DNA of 64,000 nt, taken from NCBI GenBank assembly GCA_949987565.1, contig OX465111.1:11303202-11367201 (forward strand). The letters are read 5' to 3'. Positions 21,493 to 32,150 of this stretch are shown piece by piece. Position numbers and translations under genes: made by a program. The stretch comes from Luidia sarsii (lineage: Eukaryota > Echinodermata > Asteroidea > Paxillosida > Luidiidae). Below the pieces are notes generated by a model. It did no database searches. It saw only the letters and a list, made by a program, of their open reading frames with translations, and had not been told where the DNA came from. Positions within the stretch are counted from its first letter, which is position 1, and the number at the start of each line of letters is the position of its first letter.

Positions 21493-21737
21493 CTGATGAG
21501 AGAATGAATGGAAAGTGGTTAACAATAGGAATCAACATACATGTACATGTAGTTTGAATGCCATTCAACTGACTCACCCTACAACCTCATTCAGGCCATT
21601 CAGCAAATGTAGATGACTGCAATCTTAAAAGCAGCCTATTGTAACTCCTACCATAGCATACATCTATTCATGAAGACAGGATGTGACACAGGGAATCGCT
21701 AAAGAATTTCTTTGAAACAGCTCAAGCTGAATCGCTG

Positions 21738-22183
21738 TCACTATGAACATCTAAACCGTGAAAACGGGGTGAAAATTACATTTCGCCGTGAAACTGAAAA
21801 GTCACTGTGAATTCACGGTGCCTTTTACAGTGAATTCACTGTGAAAAAAATCTCCTCTCTGACCTGTTAAGGACATCTTTAGGTCACTAAAGAGACCGTG
21901 AAAAAACGTGAATATCTAGGGATGGCTAATTCAATTACCAGTAGGGACCACCATCCAGCCCCCATAGAGGTATGGTGTCATTGTAGCTGTCACTCCCAGA
22001 TACTTCTAAAATTGCCTCTAGCCATTAACCACCAGGAATGTGGCCTTGGAGACCACTGGTGAAAACACCGTGAAAATGACTTGGCTAACTGTGTGCCATG
22101 AAATAGGGGTGAAAACACGGTGAATTTTCTTTTCACGTCTAAATGACATTTTCACCCCATTTTCACGGTTAAGATATTCATAG
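21738..22183. mobile_element. About 445-bp MITE with long inverted ends, copy 1
   Basis: CACTATGAACATCTAAACCG, then TGAAAACGGGGTGAAAA at the left, mirrors TTTTCACCCCATTTTCACGG then TTAAGATATTCATAGTG at the right. The left end interrupts a CGCTGT|GGTGGT minisatellite junction, so it inserted into the 18-bp array. A second copy lies inverted at about 27102-27543. Confidence 0.7.
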
Positions 22184-22605
22184 TGTGTGGTGGTAGGTAT
22201 CGCTGTGGTGGTAGGGATCGCTCTGGTGGTAGGGATCGCTGTGGTGGTACATGTACATGTACATGTAGGGATCGTTGTGGTGGTAGGGATCGCTGTGGTG
22301 GTAGGGATCGCTTTGGTGGTAGGGATCGCTGTGGTGGTAGGGATCGCTGTGGTGGTAGGGATCGCTGTGGTGGTAGGGAACGCTGTGGTGGTAGGGTTCA
22401 CTGTGGTGGTAGGGATCGCTTTGGTGGTAGGGATCGCTGTGGTGGTAGGGATCGCTGTGGTGGTAGGGATCGCTGTGGTGGTAGGGAACGCTGTGGTGGT
22501 AGGGATCGATGTGGTGGTAGGGATCGCTGTGGTGGTAGGGATTGCTGTTGTGGTACGGTAGGGATTGATGTGGTGGTGGGGGCAGCTGTGTGGTGGTAGG
22601 GATCG
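22184..22605. repeat. 18-bp minisatellite, copy 1 (AGGGATCGCTGTGGTGGT)
   Basis: About twenty-two 18-bp units, with one ACATGTACATGTACATGT interruption at about 22249. One minus frame reads AIPTTT repeats, which resembles a mucin tract. A phase-1 acceptor exists (ACAACAG|CA), but no matching donor closes it, so it is listed as intronic. Confidence 0.85.
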
Positions 22606-22760
22606 CTGTGTACATTGCTGGGGCAGCAAACTACATGTACATGATAACAGGTATTGTTTAGGGCAGTGGAAACTAAGAAAGTCAAGTCCATTTTGGTAGA
22701 CTGACCAATTCAAATCAAGGCTGGATTTGTTTTACTCAATTCTAAAAAATATTCTCTGAC

Positions 22761-23009
22761 CTGATACAACAAGCGGAAAGTGGTTCGTAGCATTACATCC
22801 TGCGTTGTTTTGTACGGAACAGTTGACCGTGTACGAGCCGGCAGAAAAGACATGTCCGGTGATGTTTACATCATCTCCATTCACTGTGCACAGGACTGGG
22901 TTGCCATCAGTATTGTTTGCAGATATCTCAGGGAATGTCACATTGACATCACCCTGGCCATCTGAGATGCACACATTCCGGAATGATGGCACGATCAGCA
23001 AGGGTCTCT
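22761..23009 (-). CDS. Exon: HYR module 6 (subtype A)
   Basis: A 249-bp phase 1-1 exon, donor GTATCAG|GTCAGA. It encodes RPLLIVPSFRNVCISDGQG, then VNVTFPEISANNTDGNPV and CSVQNNAGCNATNHF. The protein is identical to module 4 (24498-24746), 1,737 bp away. Confidence 0.93.
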
Positions 23010-23312
23010 CTGCAGGAATCAAACAGTAAACCATCCTTGAAATCTTTTTATACAGTTGTATTTTTTGTCAAATCTTTGTAGCCAAAAATCTGCAATATTT
23101 CTGCTGTATCTCACATGGAGCCTACCATAGTGTATAGTTTAAAGTCACAACTACACTGAAGTTAGAAAAACAATCTTTTTGATTGTCTGAATATCATTGG
23201 CACAGAACAACTCTTCTAGAAATGCATACAGTACTTCTCGTGACAGTTAACTAGGATGATGGAGTCCATAGTGGAATGCTCACCACAGAATAGCAGTGCT
23301 ACGAACAAACTC

Positions 23313-23395
23313 AGAATGTGGATAGCTCAGGTGGTTAGGGTGCTTGTTTGTCAAGCAAGAGGTCTACTGTCGTATGAATAGGAGGACTGATGGTT
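23313..23395 (+). mobile_element. tRNA-like SINE fragment, duplicated copy
   Basis: GTGGATAGCTCAGGTGGTTA begins the same block as 20284-20360. Copies at 25050 and 26790 lie in equivalent positions of the HYR units. Confidence 0.45.
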
Positions 23396-23572
23396 TCATC
23401 CCTCAATTTACTCAAGAGTCTTTGGGAAAAGGCCATGAGAAAGCTGATGCTAGAATCAGAATGTCAGGCACTCTTCTGTTGCCATCATTGTTTCGTAAGT
23501 TCTTAACTGGTCAGTTTTCTGATTTTTGGTATTAATTTCACAAAAGTTTATGGTTACAGCTTTCGGACAGAC

Positions 23573-23821
23573 CTATAATATTGAAGACGAAGGAATCCGT
23601 GCTGTTCACGCTACTGCTACAAAAGGCAGTACACGTGATGTTGTGATAGCCGACCTCAAAGTGCTTCCCATTCAGAGGCACCACTTCCCAATTGAAGGAA
23701 TCGGTGCACACGATGTCATAGCTGTCAGTGGCCGTAATGTTCTCCCAAGACACTGGGACAGATGACATTCCATATGGGATGCATTGGTCCTCAACCGTCG
23801 GCAACCAGAGTATCGCTGGCC
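23573..23821 (-). CDS. Exon: HYR module 5 (subtype B)
   Basis: A 249-bp phase 1-1 exon, acceptor TCTCTTATCAG, donor TTATAG|GTCTGT. It encodes PAILWLPTVEDQCIPYGMS and FEVGYHNITCTAFCSSSVN. The protein is identical to module 3 (25310-25558), with very few base differences. Confidence 0.93.
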
Positions 23822-24058
23822 CTGATAAGAGAATGAATGGAAAGTGGTTAACAATAGGAATCAACAAAGATGTACATGTAGTTTGAATGCCATTCAACTG
23901 ACTCACTCTACAACCTCATTCAGGCCATTCAGCAAATGTAGATGACTGCAATCTTAAAAGCAGCCTATTGTAACTCCTACCATAGCATACATCTATTCAT
24001 GAAGACAGGATGTGACACAGGGAATCGCTAAAGAATTTCTTTAAAACAGCGCAAGCTG

Positions 24059-24342
24059 GATCGCTGTGGTGGTAGGGATCGCTGTGGTGGTAGGGATCGC
24101 TGTGGTGGTAGGGATTGCTGTGGTGGTGGCCAGGTAGCTGTGGTGGTGGGGATCGCTGTGGTGGTAAGGATAGCTGTGGTGGTAAGGATCGCTGTGGTGG
24201 TAAGGATCGCTGTGGTGGTAAGGATCGCTGTGGTGGTAGGGATCGCTGTGGTGGTAGGGATCGCTGTGGTGGTAGGGATTGCTGTTGTGGTACGGTAGGG
24301 ATTGATGTGGTGGTGGGGGCAGCTGTGTGGTGGTAGGGATCG
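24059..24342. repeat. 18-bp minisatellite, copy 2
   Basis: The same GGGATCGCTGTGGTGGTA unit family as 22184-22605, but only about 15 units. An irregular TGGCCAGGTAGCTG interruption near 24127 breaks the AIPTTT frame. Confidence 0.85.
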
Positions 24343-24497
24343 CTGTGTACATTGCTGGGGCAGCAAACTACATGTACATGATAACAGGTATTGTTTAGGG
24401 CAGTGGAAACTAAGAAAGTCAAGTCCATTTTGGTAGACTGACCAATTCAAATCAAGGCTGGATTTGTTTTACTCAATTCTAAAAAATATTCTCTGAC

Positions 24498-24746
24498 CTG
24501 ATACAACAAGCGGAAAGTGGTTCGTAGCATTACATCCTGCGTTGTTTTGTACGGAACAGTTGACCGTGTACGAGCCGGCAGAAAAGACATGTCCGGTGAT
24601 GTTTACATCATCTCCATTCACTGTGCACAGGACTGGGTTGCCATCAGTATTGTTTGCAGATATCTCAGGGAATGTCACATTGACATCACCCTGGCCATCT
24701 GAGATGCACACATTCCGGAATGATGGCACGATCAGCAAGGGTCTCT
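24498..24746 (-). CDS. Exon: HYR module 4 (subtype A)
   Basis: A 249-bp phase 1-1 exon whose protein is identical to module 6. The acceptor is TTGATTCATGCAG (CATG instead of CCTG) and the donor is GTATCAG|GTCAGA. Confidence 0.93.
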
Positions 24747-25309
24747 CTGCATGAATCAAACAGTAAACCATCCTTGAAATCTTTTTATACAGTTGTATTT
24801 TTTGTCAAATCTTTGTAGCCAAAAATCTGCAATATTTCTGCTGTATCTCACATGGAGCCTACCATAGTGTATAGTTTAAAGTCACAACTACACTGAAGTT
24901 AGAAAAACAATCTTTTTGATTGTCTGAATATCATTGGCACAGAACAACTCTTCTAGAAATGCATACAGTACTTCTCGTGACAGTTAACTAGGATGATGGA
25001 GTCCATAGTGGAATGCTCACCACAGAATAGCAGTGCTACGAACAAACTCAGAATGTGGATAGCTCAGGTGGTTAGGGTGCTTTTTTGTCAAGCCAGAGGT
25101 CTACTGTCGTATGAATAGGAGGACTGATGGTTTCATCCCTCAATTTACTCAAGAGTCTTTTGGAAAAGGCCATGAGAAAGCTGATGCTAGAATCAGAATG
25201 TCAGGCACTCTTCTGTTGCCATCATTGTTTCGTAAGTTCTTAACTGGTCAGTTTTCTGATTTTTGGTATTAATTTCACAAAAGTTTATGGTTACAGCTTT
25301 CGGACAGAC

Positions 25310-25558
25310 CTATAATATTGAAGACGAAGGAATCCGTGCTGTTCACGCTACTGCTACAAAAGGCAGTACACGTGATGTTGTGATAGCCGACCTCAAAGTG
25401 CTTCCCATTCAGAGGCACCACTTCCCAATTGAAGGAATCGGTGCACACGATGTCATAGCTGTCAGTGGCCGTGATGTTCTCCCAAGACACTGGGACAGAT
25501 GACATTCCATATGGGATGCATTGGTCCTCAACCGTCGGCAACCAGAGTATCGCTGGCC
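25310..25558 (-). CDS. Exon: HYR module 3 (subtype B)
   Basis: A 249-bp phase 1-1 exon whose protein is identical to module 5. The borders are the same (CTTATCAG acceptor, TATAG|GTCTGT donor). Confidence 0.93.
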
Positions 25559-25795
25559 CTGATAAGAGAATGAATGGAAAGTGGTTAACAATAGGAATCA
25601 ACAAAGATGTACATGTAGTTTGAATGCCATTCAACTGACTCACTCTACAACCTCATTCAGGCCATTCAGCAAATGTAGATGACTGCAATCTTAAAAGCAG
25701 CCTATTGTAACTCCTACCATAGCATACATCTATTCATGAAGACAGGATGTGACACAGGGAATCGCTAAAGAATTTCTTTAAAACAGCGCAAGCTG

Positions 25796-26079
25796 GATCG
25801 CTGTGGTGGTAGGGATCGCTGTGGTGGTAGGGATCGCTGTGGTGGTAGGGATTGCTGTGGTGGTGGCCAGGTAGCTGTGGTGGTAGGGATCGCTGTGGTG
25901 GTAAGGATAGCTGTGGTGGTAAGGATCGCTGTGGTGGTAAGGATCGCTGTGGTGGTAAGGATCGCTGTGGTGGTAGGGATCGCTGTGGTGGTAGGGATCA
26001 CTGTGGTGGTGGGGATTGCTGTTGTGGTACGGTAGGGATTGATGTGGTGGTGGGGGCAGCTGTGTGGTGGTAGGGATCG
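25796..26079. repeat. 18-bp minisatellite, copy 3
   Basis: Equivalent to 24059-24342 at +1,737 bp, including the TGGCCAGGTAGCTG interruption. Only a few units differ. Confidence 0.85.
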
Positions 26080-26234
26080 CTGTGTATATTGCTGGGGCAG
26101 CAAACTACATGTATATGATAACAGGTATTGTTTAGGGCAGTGGAAACTAAGAAAGTCAAGTCCATTTTGGAAGACTGACCAATTCAAATCACGGCTGGAT
26201 TTGTTTTACTCAATTCTAAAAAATATTCTCTGAC

Positions 26235-26483
26235 CTGATACAACAAGCGGAAAGTGGTTCGTAGCGCTACATCCTAGGTTGTGTTGTACGGAACAGTTGA
26301 CCGTGTACGAGCCGGCAAAAAAGACATGTCCGGTGATGTTTACATCATCTCCATTCACTGTGCACAGGACTGGGTTGCCATCAGTATTGTTTGCAGATAT
26401 CTCAGGGAATGTCACATTGACATCATCCTGGCCATCTGAGATGCACACATTCCGGAATGATGGCACGATCAGCAAGGGTCTCT
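26235..26483 (-). CDS. Exon: HYR module 2 (subtype A)
   Basis: A 249-bp phase 1-1 exon like modules 4 and 6. It has distinct changes: DGQDDV, VFFAGSY and CSVQHNLGCSATNHF. It loses one conserved Asn-Ala pair but keeps both cysteines. Confidence 0.93.
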
Positions 26484-27101
26484 CTGCATGAATCAAACAG
26501 TAAACCATCCTTGAAATCTTTTTATACAGTTGTTTTTTTTGTCAAATCTTTGTGGGCAAAAATCTGCAATATTTCTGCTGTATCGCACATGGAGCCTACC
26601 ATAGTGTATAGTTTAAAGTCACAACTACACTGAAGTTAGAAAAACAATCTTTTTGATTGTCTGAATATCATTGGCCCAGAACATTTCTCCTAGAAATGCA
26701 TACAGTACTTCTCGTGACAGTTAACTAGGATGATGGATTTCATGGTTGAATGCTCACCACAGAATAGTAGTGCCAAGAACAAACTCAGAATGTGGATATA
26801 TAGCTGAGGTGGTTAGGGTGCTTGTTTGTCAAGCCAGAGGTCTACTCTCGTATGAATAGGAGGACTGATGGTTTCATTCCTCAATTTACTCAACAGTCTT
26901 TGGGAAAAGGCTATGAGAAAGCTGATGCTAGAATCAGAATGTCAGGCACTCTTCTGTTGCCATCATTGTTGCTTAAGTTCTTAACCAGTTTTCTGATTTT
27001 TGGTATTAATTTCACAAAAGCTTCTGGTTACAGCTTTCGGACAGACTTCAAGTTTTGAGAAAGTTACACTTTAAGTTGTATAAAAAAACAGGCATGATTT
27101 A

Positions 27102-27543
27102 ATGGTCACTATGAAAACAGGGTGAAAAAGTATTTTTCCTGTGAAAAGAAAATTCTGTGCTATCACCCCTACTTAATGGCCCACAGTCAGCAAGGCAAGG
27201 CATTTTCATGGAAAGTGGTCTGCAAGGCAACATTATTGGTGGTAAATTGCTAGAGGCAGTTTCAAAGTAACTGGGATTGACAGTTACAAGTACATCATAC
27301 AGTACTTAGGCCCTATATGGCAGAGTGGACTAAGCCATCCCTCAAGGCTGGAGCTTGTCATGCTAGATGTTCACATTTTACTCAGTCTCTTTAGTGATCT
27401 GAAGATGTCCTTATAAGGTCAGAGAGGCATTTTTATTCATGGTGACTTAACTATAACATGCGCAGTGAAATATCACAGTGACTTTTTAGTAACACAGCGA
27501 AATGACATTTTCATCTCATTTCGCAGTTTAGATATTCATAGTG
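27102..27543. mobile_element. About 440-bp MITE, copy 2 (inverted)
   Basis: GGTCACTATGAAAACAGGG at the left and TTTAGATATTCATAGTGTG at the right. Internal blocks such as TTAGTGATCTGAAGATGTCC and GGTCAGAGAGG match the reverse complement of 21738-22183 with moderate divergence. Confidence 0.6.
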
Positions 27544-27643
27544 TGTTTGGTTAAGCAGTTGAATGAAGGGGAGTGATCATCAATCAGTGTGCGTACTAAT
27601 CCATGACCTTGAAAAATGGCCCTCCAATAGCAAAGATCAGTAC

Positions 27644-27892
27644 CTGTTATATTGAAGACGAAGGAGTCCGTGCTGTTCAAGCCACTGCTACCAAAGGCAG
27701 TACAAGTGATGTTGTGATAGCCGACCTCAAAGTCCTTCCCATTCAGAGGCACCGCTTCCCCATCGAAGGAATCGTTGCACACGATGTCATAGCTGTCAGT
27801 GGCCGTGATGTTCTCCCAAGACACCAAGACAGATGAATTTCCATATGGGATGCATTGGTCCTCAACCGTCGGCAACCAGAGTATCGGTGGCT
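27644..27892 (-). CDS. Exon: HYR module 1 (subtype B)
   Basis: A 249-bp phase 1-1 exon, acceptor TCTCTCATCAG, donor ATAACAG|GTACTG. It encodes PPILWLPTVEDQCIPYGNS and VLVSWENITATDSYDIVC, then FEVGYHNITCTAFGSSGLN. The donor differs from other subtype-B exons (GTACTG against GTCTGT) because the adjoining intron was rebuilt around a MITE insertion. It is the most upstream body exon found. Confidence 0.92.
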
Positions 27893-28172
27893 CTGATGAG
27901 AGAATGAATGGAAAGTGGTTAACAACAGGAATAGACATACATGTACATGTAGTTTGAATGCCATTCAACTGACTCTCTCTACAACCTCATTCAGGCCATT
28001 CAGCAAATGTAGATGACTGCAATCTTAAAAGCAGCCTATTGTAACTCCTACCATAGCATACATCTATTCATGAAGACAGGATGTGACACAGGGAATCGGT
28101 AAAGAATTTATTTGAAACAGCTAAAGCTTGGACAGCATATTCAGCTAATAACACTGATAACATGGAGCTGTA

Positions 28173-28220
28173 GTGGTAGGGGCCGCTGTAGTGGTACCCT
28201 ACCACCACAGCGGCCCCTAT
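28173..28220. repeat. Short inverted repeat
   Basis: TAGGGGCCGCTGTAGTGGTA is followed at once by CCCTACCACCACAGCGGCCC, a hairpin with about 20-bp arms. It appears to be built from the TGGTGG minisatellite unit and its inverse. Confidence 0.65.
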
Positions 28221-28682
28221 CACGGGCTGATATTTCAAGGGCTGAAATGTTGATGACTGCAATCTTAAAAGCAGTCCATCGTAACTCTCGTCCGAGTAAC
28301 TTGGAACCGACAAGTCACCCTTTTTTATCAAATTTTGAAATTTTGAGATTCGCGGCGGGCCAGCACCATCGACTGGTAGCAGGCGGCACTGCCTATTTGG
28401 GGACAAATGTAAATCCTCGAAGGGGGGGGGGGCATTGTACGACTGTGCCAACCAGCCGACTGAGGGCGCTGCAACTGATGTGCAGTCGGCGCTCTGGCTG
28501 CGATTATTTTTTCCGTACCACTAACGCGTCAAGTTGGCCAATTAATTGCAATTGTACGACTTGAATGAAGACCAACGCGATTTCCGGGGCTCATTGCTAA
28601 CTCCCCCACACTAGTCTACATGATCTCACGGCTAAGACGGACAGCATTACTACGGTGACCAAGGGATTATATGCCCAGTACA

Positions 28683-29182
28683 CTCATATCTGATATCGAA
28701 TGATCAGGGAGATTGAAGTGATACCCAACAGGGGGGTCCATTTTACCGGTTTTGATTTTAGACCTATGGCAACTTTTGGGGTGTTTTTTGGTCTCGCCAA
28801 CATACTGAACATTACAAACTCTACATGAGATGAGGTATAATTATGATGTTGGAGGTAGTGCACGTGATAGAGCCACAAGTCGTATGGGTAGTTCCAGAAG
28901 AATGTCCATTGGAAGAGTCTATTTCCTTGACATGTGTCTTGCAAACAATGCATTTCGAGGTACACTTAATTAAATGTACCAAATTTAGTGGGAGGTAAAG
29001 TGTCCAAAGGGGGAACCTCTGCTCGGACAATTAAGTCACGCAGGTTACGGGTGCGCCTGAAAGCCAAAACAGGCGAATTTGGAATGGCATCAGCCAGACG
29101 ATCTAAAGTGTGGAGAATATGGTGGTTTTCCTTAGTTATCTTCCTGAGAGGAGGAAGAGAAGGGTAGTAGGAAGTAACTACT
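28683..29182 (-). pseudogene. Penelope-like retroelement 3' relic with GIY-YIG nuclease
   Basis: Read across two frameshifts and one stop, the minus strand gives YYPSLPPLRKITKENHHI, then AFRRTRNLRDLIVRAEVP. Next comes a Cys-rich segment CTSKCIVCKTHVKE, then YLISCRVCNVQYVGETKKH and PPVGYHFNLPDHSISDM. NLRDLxVRA, CxxC, YVGET and PVxxHFNxxxHS are hallmarks of the C-terminus of Penelope-like elements, where a GIY-YIG endonuclease follows the reverse transcriptase. The frame breaks are near TTTAATTAAG (about 28970) and near the Asn-Ile before YLIS. The RT core is missing, so it is a dead 5'-truncated copy. Confidence 0.85.
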
Positions 29183-29276
29183 AAAGGGAACTAAGGGAAC
29201 CTTGAGATTGTCCAAAAGGTTTTGTTTTTATTGGTGAAGAGTCTTACATATATGCATAGCGTATCAGCTACCGAAA

Positions 29277-29625
29277 TGTGACAGGTATGTCCGATGTGAC
29301 AGGCATGTCCGATGTGACAGGCATGTCCGATGTGACAGGCATGTCCGATGTGACAGGCATGTCCGATGTGACAGGCATGTCCGATGTGACAGGCATGTCC
29401 GATGTGACAGGCATGTCCGATGTGACAGGCATGTCCGATGTGACAGGCATGTCCGATGTGACAGGCATGTCCGATGTGACAGGCATGTCCGATGTGACAG
29501 GCATGTCCGATGTGACAGGCATGTCCGATGTGACAGGCATGTCCGATGGGACAGGCATGTCCGATGTGACAGGCATGTCCGATGTGACAGGTATGTCCGA
29601 TGAAACAGGTATGTCCGATGTCGAC
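29277..29625. repeat. 18-bp minisatellite (ATGTCCGATGTGACAGGC), proximal array
   Basis: About 19 very uniform units, ending at the boundary of the first 8.7-kb unit. All frames stay open because the period is 18; I do not call it coding. Arrays of the same repeat end every unit. Confidence 0.95.
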
Positions 29626-32122
29626 AAATTAGGTACAGTATCAAAATTATTATGCGCATGATAACAGGGGAAAGGGTCAAGAATCTAAAATCTTTAGTGG
29701 TCGCGATGCAGTATCAAAGAATATGGAGGGGTGCCCCCGAGGCCACCCAGTGCAGATAGAGTTAAGCTTCGGAAATGACCATGAAGCATAGATTTTGAAA
29801 TACTTCGCTCCATTTCATCGTTCGTAATAGTTTATGCGTAGGCTATTGGCCCTATCTTGATAGTTACGGACTGAAACTATACACTGAGAAACCACTCAAA
29901 CATGTGTGTACACAATTGGCCAGTTTCCTTTGGAGAATGGAGGGAAATATTTACAGCTTCATGAACATTGCGCTGAAATAATCCAAAGCAAAGGGACCCC
30001 GATCAAGTTGACTTGCACGCTGCAGTGGGAGTGAACAAAACACGCAGAGGAGGTTTTTATGGACACTTCACTTTCTCGTTATTATCGTCAAGACAATTAA
30101 ATGTCGTTCCACTTTGCCAATCTGTAGCTTGTTATGTGCTCTAGAAACCCCGGACAAAAACCAAGACGGTTTACATTATATCTTAGAAATAGTTCAGGGC
30201 AATGGAGACATGTTTTCCTTGGATGGTGCACAGCCAAGAATAGTAAAGCGTAAATACTACCATGGAAAGAGAATGGCGGATTAGATATGCTTTGCCTTCA
30301 CTTTAAACCGCGCCAGTCAGGTAACTTTCAGGATACTCATGGGACATGCTGCCACCCTAGACGCTGTAAGACTGTAATAGCCTACAGTCAATAATATAAC
30401 AATATTGTAATCGTTCAACTCAACTCAAAATCAACTCAAAATCATTCGGTCAACATGCAGTAGCCTCGTTCAAAGCGGTCTCTCCGGTATGGTTCCGGGT
30501 AGAGATCCGGGCCATACGCACGCGTACCGCGGCTCAACGGCATGCACTATACCACGCCGGATCCAAGCTGTACACACTCAGCACGCAGGCCGTACCACTG
30601 CACGCAGTTATGTCCAACTATGGTAACTTGACATTAATTTTGAGGGTGGCGCAAATGATAAAGACAAGAGGTAACTAAACCTAAGTATAACAAGCACAAT
30701 GTTGGTACCCTGCTTTCTGTATTTGGAATAACTTTCCAAACGGGAAAGACCATTTCGGTCGCTTTCATGCCCCAAGCTTACGAGATTTGCATTTGTCCAG
30801 GTTTGCATTTTAAATTCACTTGTAAATGTAAAAGTTAAGTGCACTCATTGATTCGGGAAATTTGCCAAGTTTCTATATCACGTGTCACAACAGATACAAT
30901 CACAACCCTGCCGGTCAGAGTTTATTCTACTCCACCCAAGAACTACAATGAGCATAAAAGGTGAGCGCACTTTCTTCAGGTCCCCCTCCCCACCCGAATC
31001 ATCACTAACTCTGGCACGAAAAACCAAACTTTATTGTTCCGTATAGGCTTCAAAGGAGGCGGGTTGAAGTTCATGATGCAAAGCTCATTCAATCAACGTC
31101 ATTCCACACGTGCAGTGTTTGTTGCTATATATTACGCTACGAATGACAGCAATGGATCTTCTGGGGTACAGCGAATTACAGTAATAGAATAGAAAAGCGC
31201 TCGGAGAGTGCAGACATCCGACAAGACCCGTAAACAGGGCCCAGATCGTCGGTCCCTTCTCATACTAGGGACCGATGATCTGTTTGGGGTCAAACCTACG
31301 CCAAGCAGCTCAGCTCCCATACACATGTATTATGATTTCCACCCAATTATCTAGCTGCATTATATCATGCTCTATATATGAGCGCTCCTCTTTTTCTCTT
31401 TTCTGATTTTCTCAGAAGGATAGTTTATCGTTCGCTCAAAATCAGTCAGCTGGAAACAGCCGTCGTGCGCCTGTGCACGCAACAGCCGCCAAATCAGGAT
31501 TCCGTAATGAGAGTTGAACTCACGTGTTGTCGACAGTCAACAAATCAACTCATTTCTTTTCAGCAGGCAATTGGGCAATGCACGGAGCACTCGGTGCCTT
31601 CGAGTATGGCAAACCCTTATTGACATTCTCCTCGTTGCAAACAATACCCCCAAACCCCTTATTAGAATATATGAAGTTTTATTTCGTCAACACTTTATGA
31701 TAGTTAGCTCGGTGGAGCGATCTTGGACTGATTTAGTGCGATGCAGCACCAGACTAAGGTTGTATTTCAACAAATGGCGCCCTCCATGTCCTCCAAACAA
31801 TAGTATATTATGTAATTGTGTCCACTGTTCTTTCATGACATGGTTGATGGATTGCGGCAGAACTTACGCAGGTGTGTTATATTATACGCTGGGTTAGTCA
31901 AGCATGTGGGTGCGAGTCTATGATCTTCGTAAATGGTGTACCCTAACCTTCAACGATTTCGGGTCCAAATTGGCGCCAATTGACTCTGCTGTTTGCAAAC
32001 GTTCACGCATTGCTACGACCATGTAGGGAAATCGTGAAAGTCATCTGATTAACGCGGACTGGGCTCCTGCTGACGTTGCCCCAGCCAGCGAGGAAGGACA
32101 CGAGGGTGACCTCAGCAGGATG

Positions 32123-32150
32123 TGACGTCAGATGACGGCAGCATATAATA
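32123..32150 (+). promoter_or_regulatory. CRE-TATA module, unit 1
   Basis: TGACGTCA (consensus CRE) lies 13 bp before CATATAATA, a TATA-like box, on the plus strand. A possible first exon ends at CACGCAAG|GTATAAC about 55 bp downstream. It is repeated at 40834, 49761 and 58057. Confidence 0.4.

Noticed and set aside
29277..29625. CRISPR-like array
   Set aside because: Units are contiguous 18-bp direct repeats without spacers, in a eukaryotic context.
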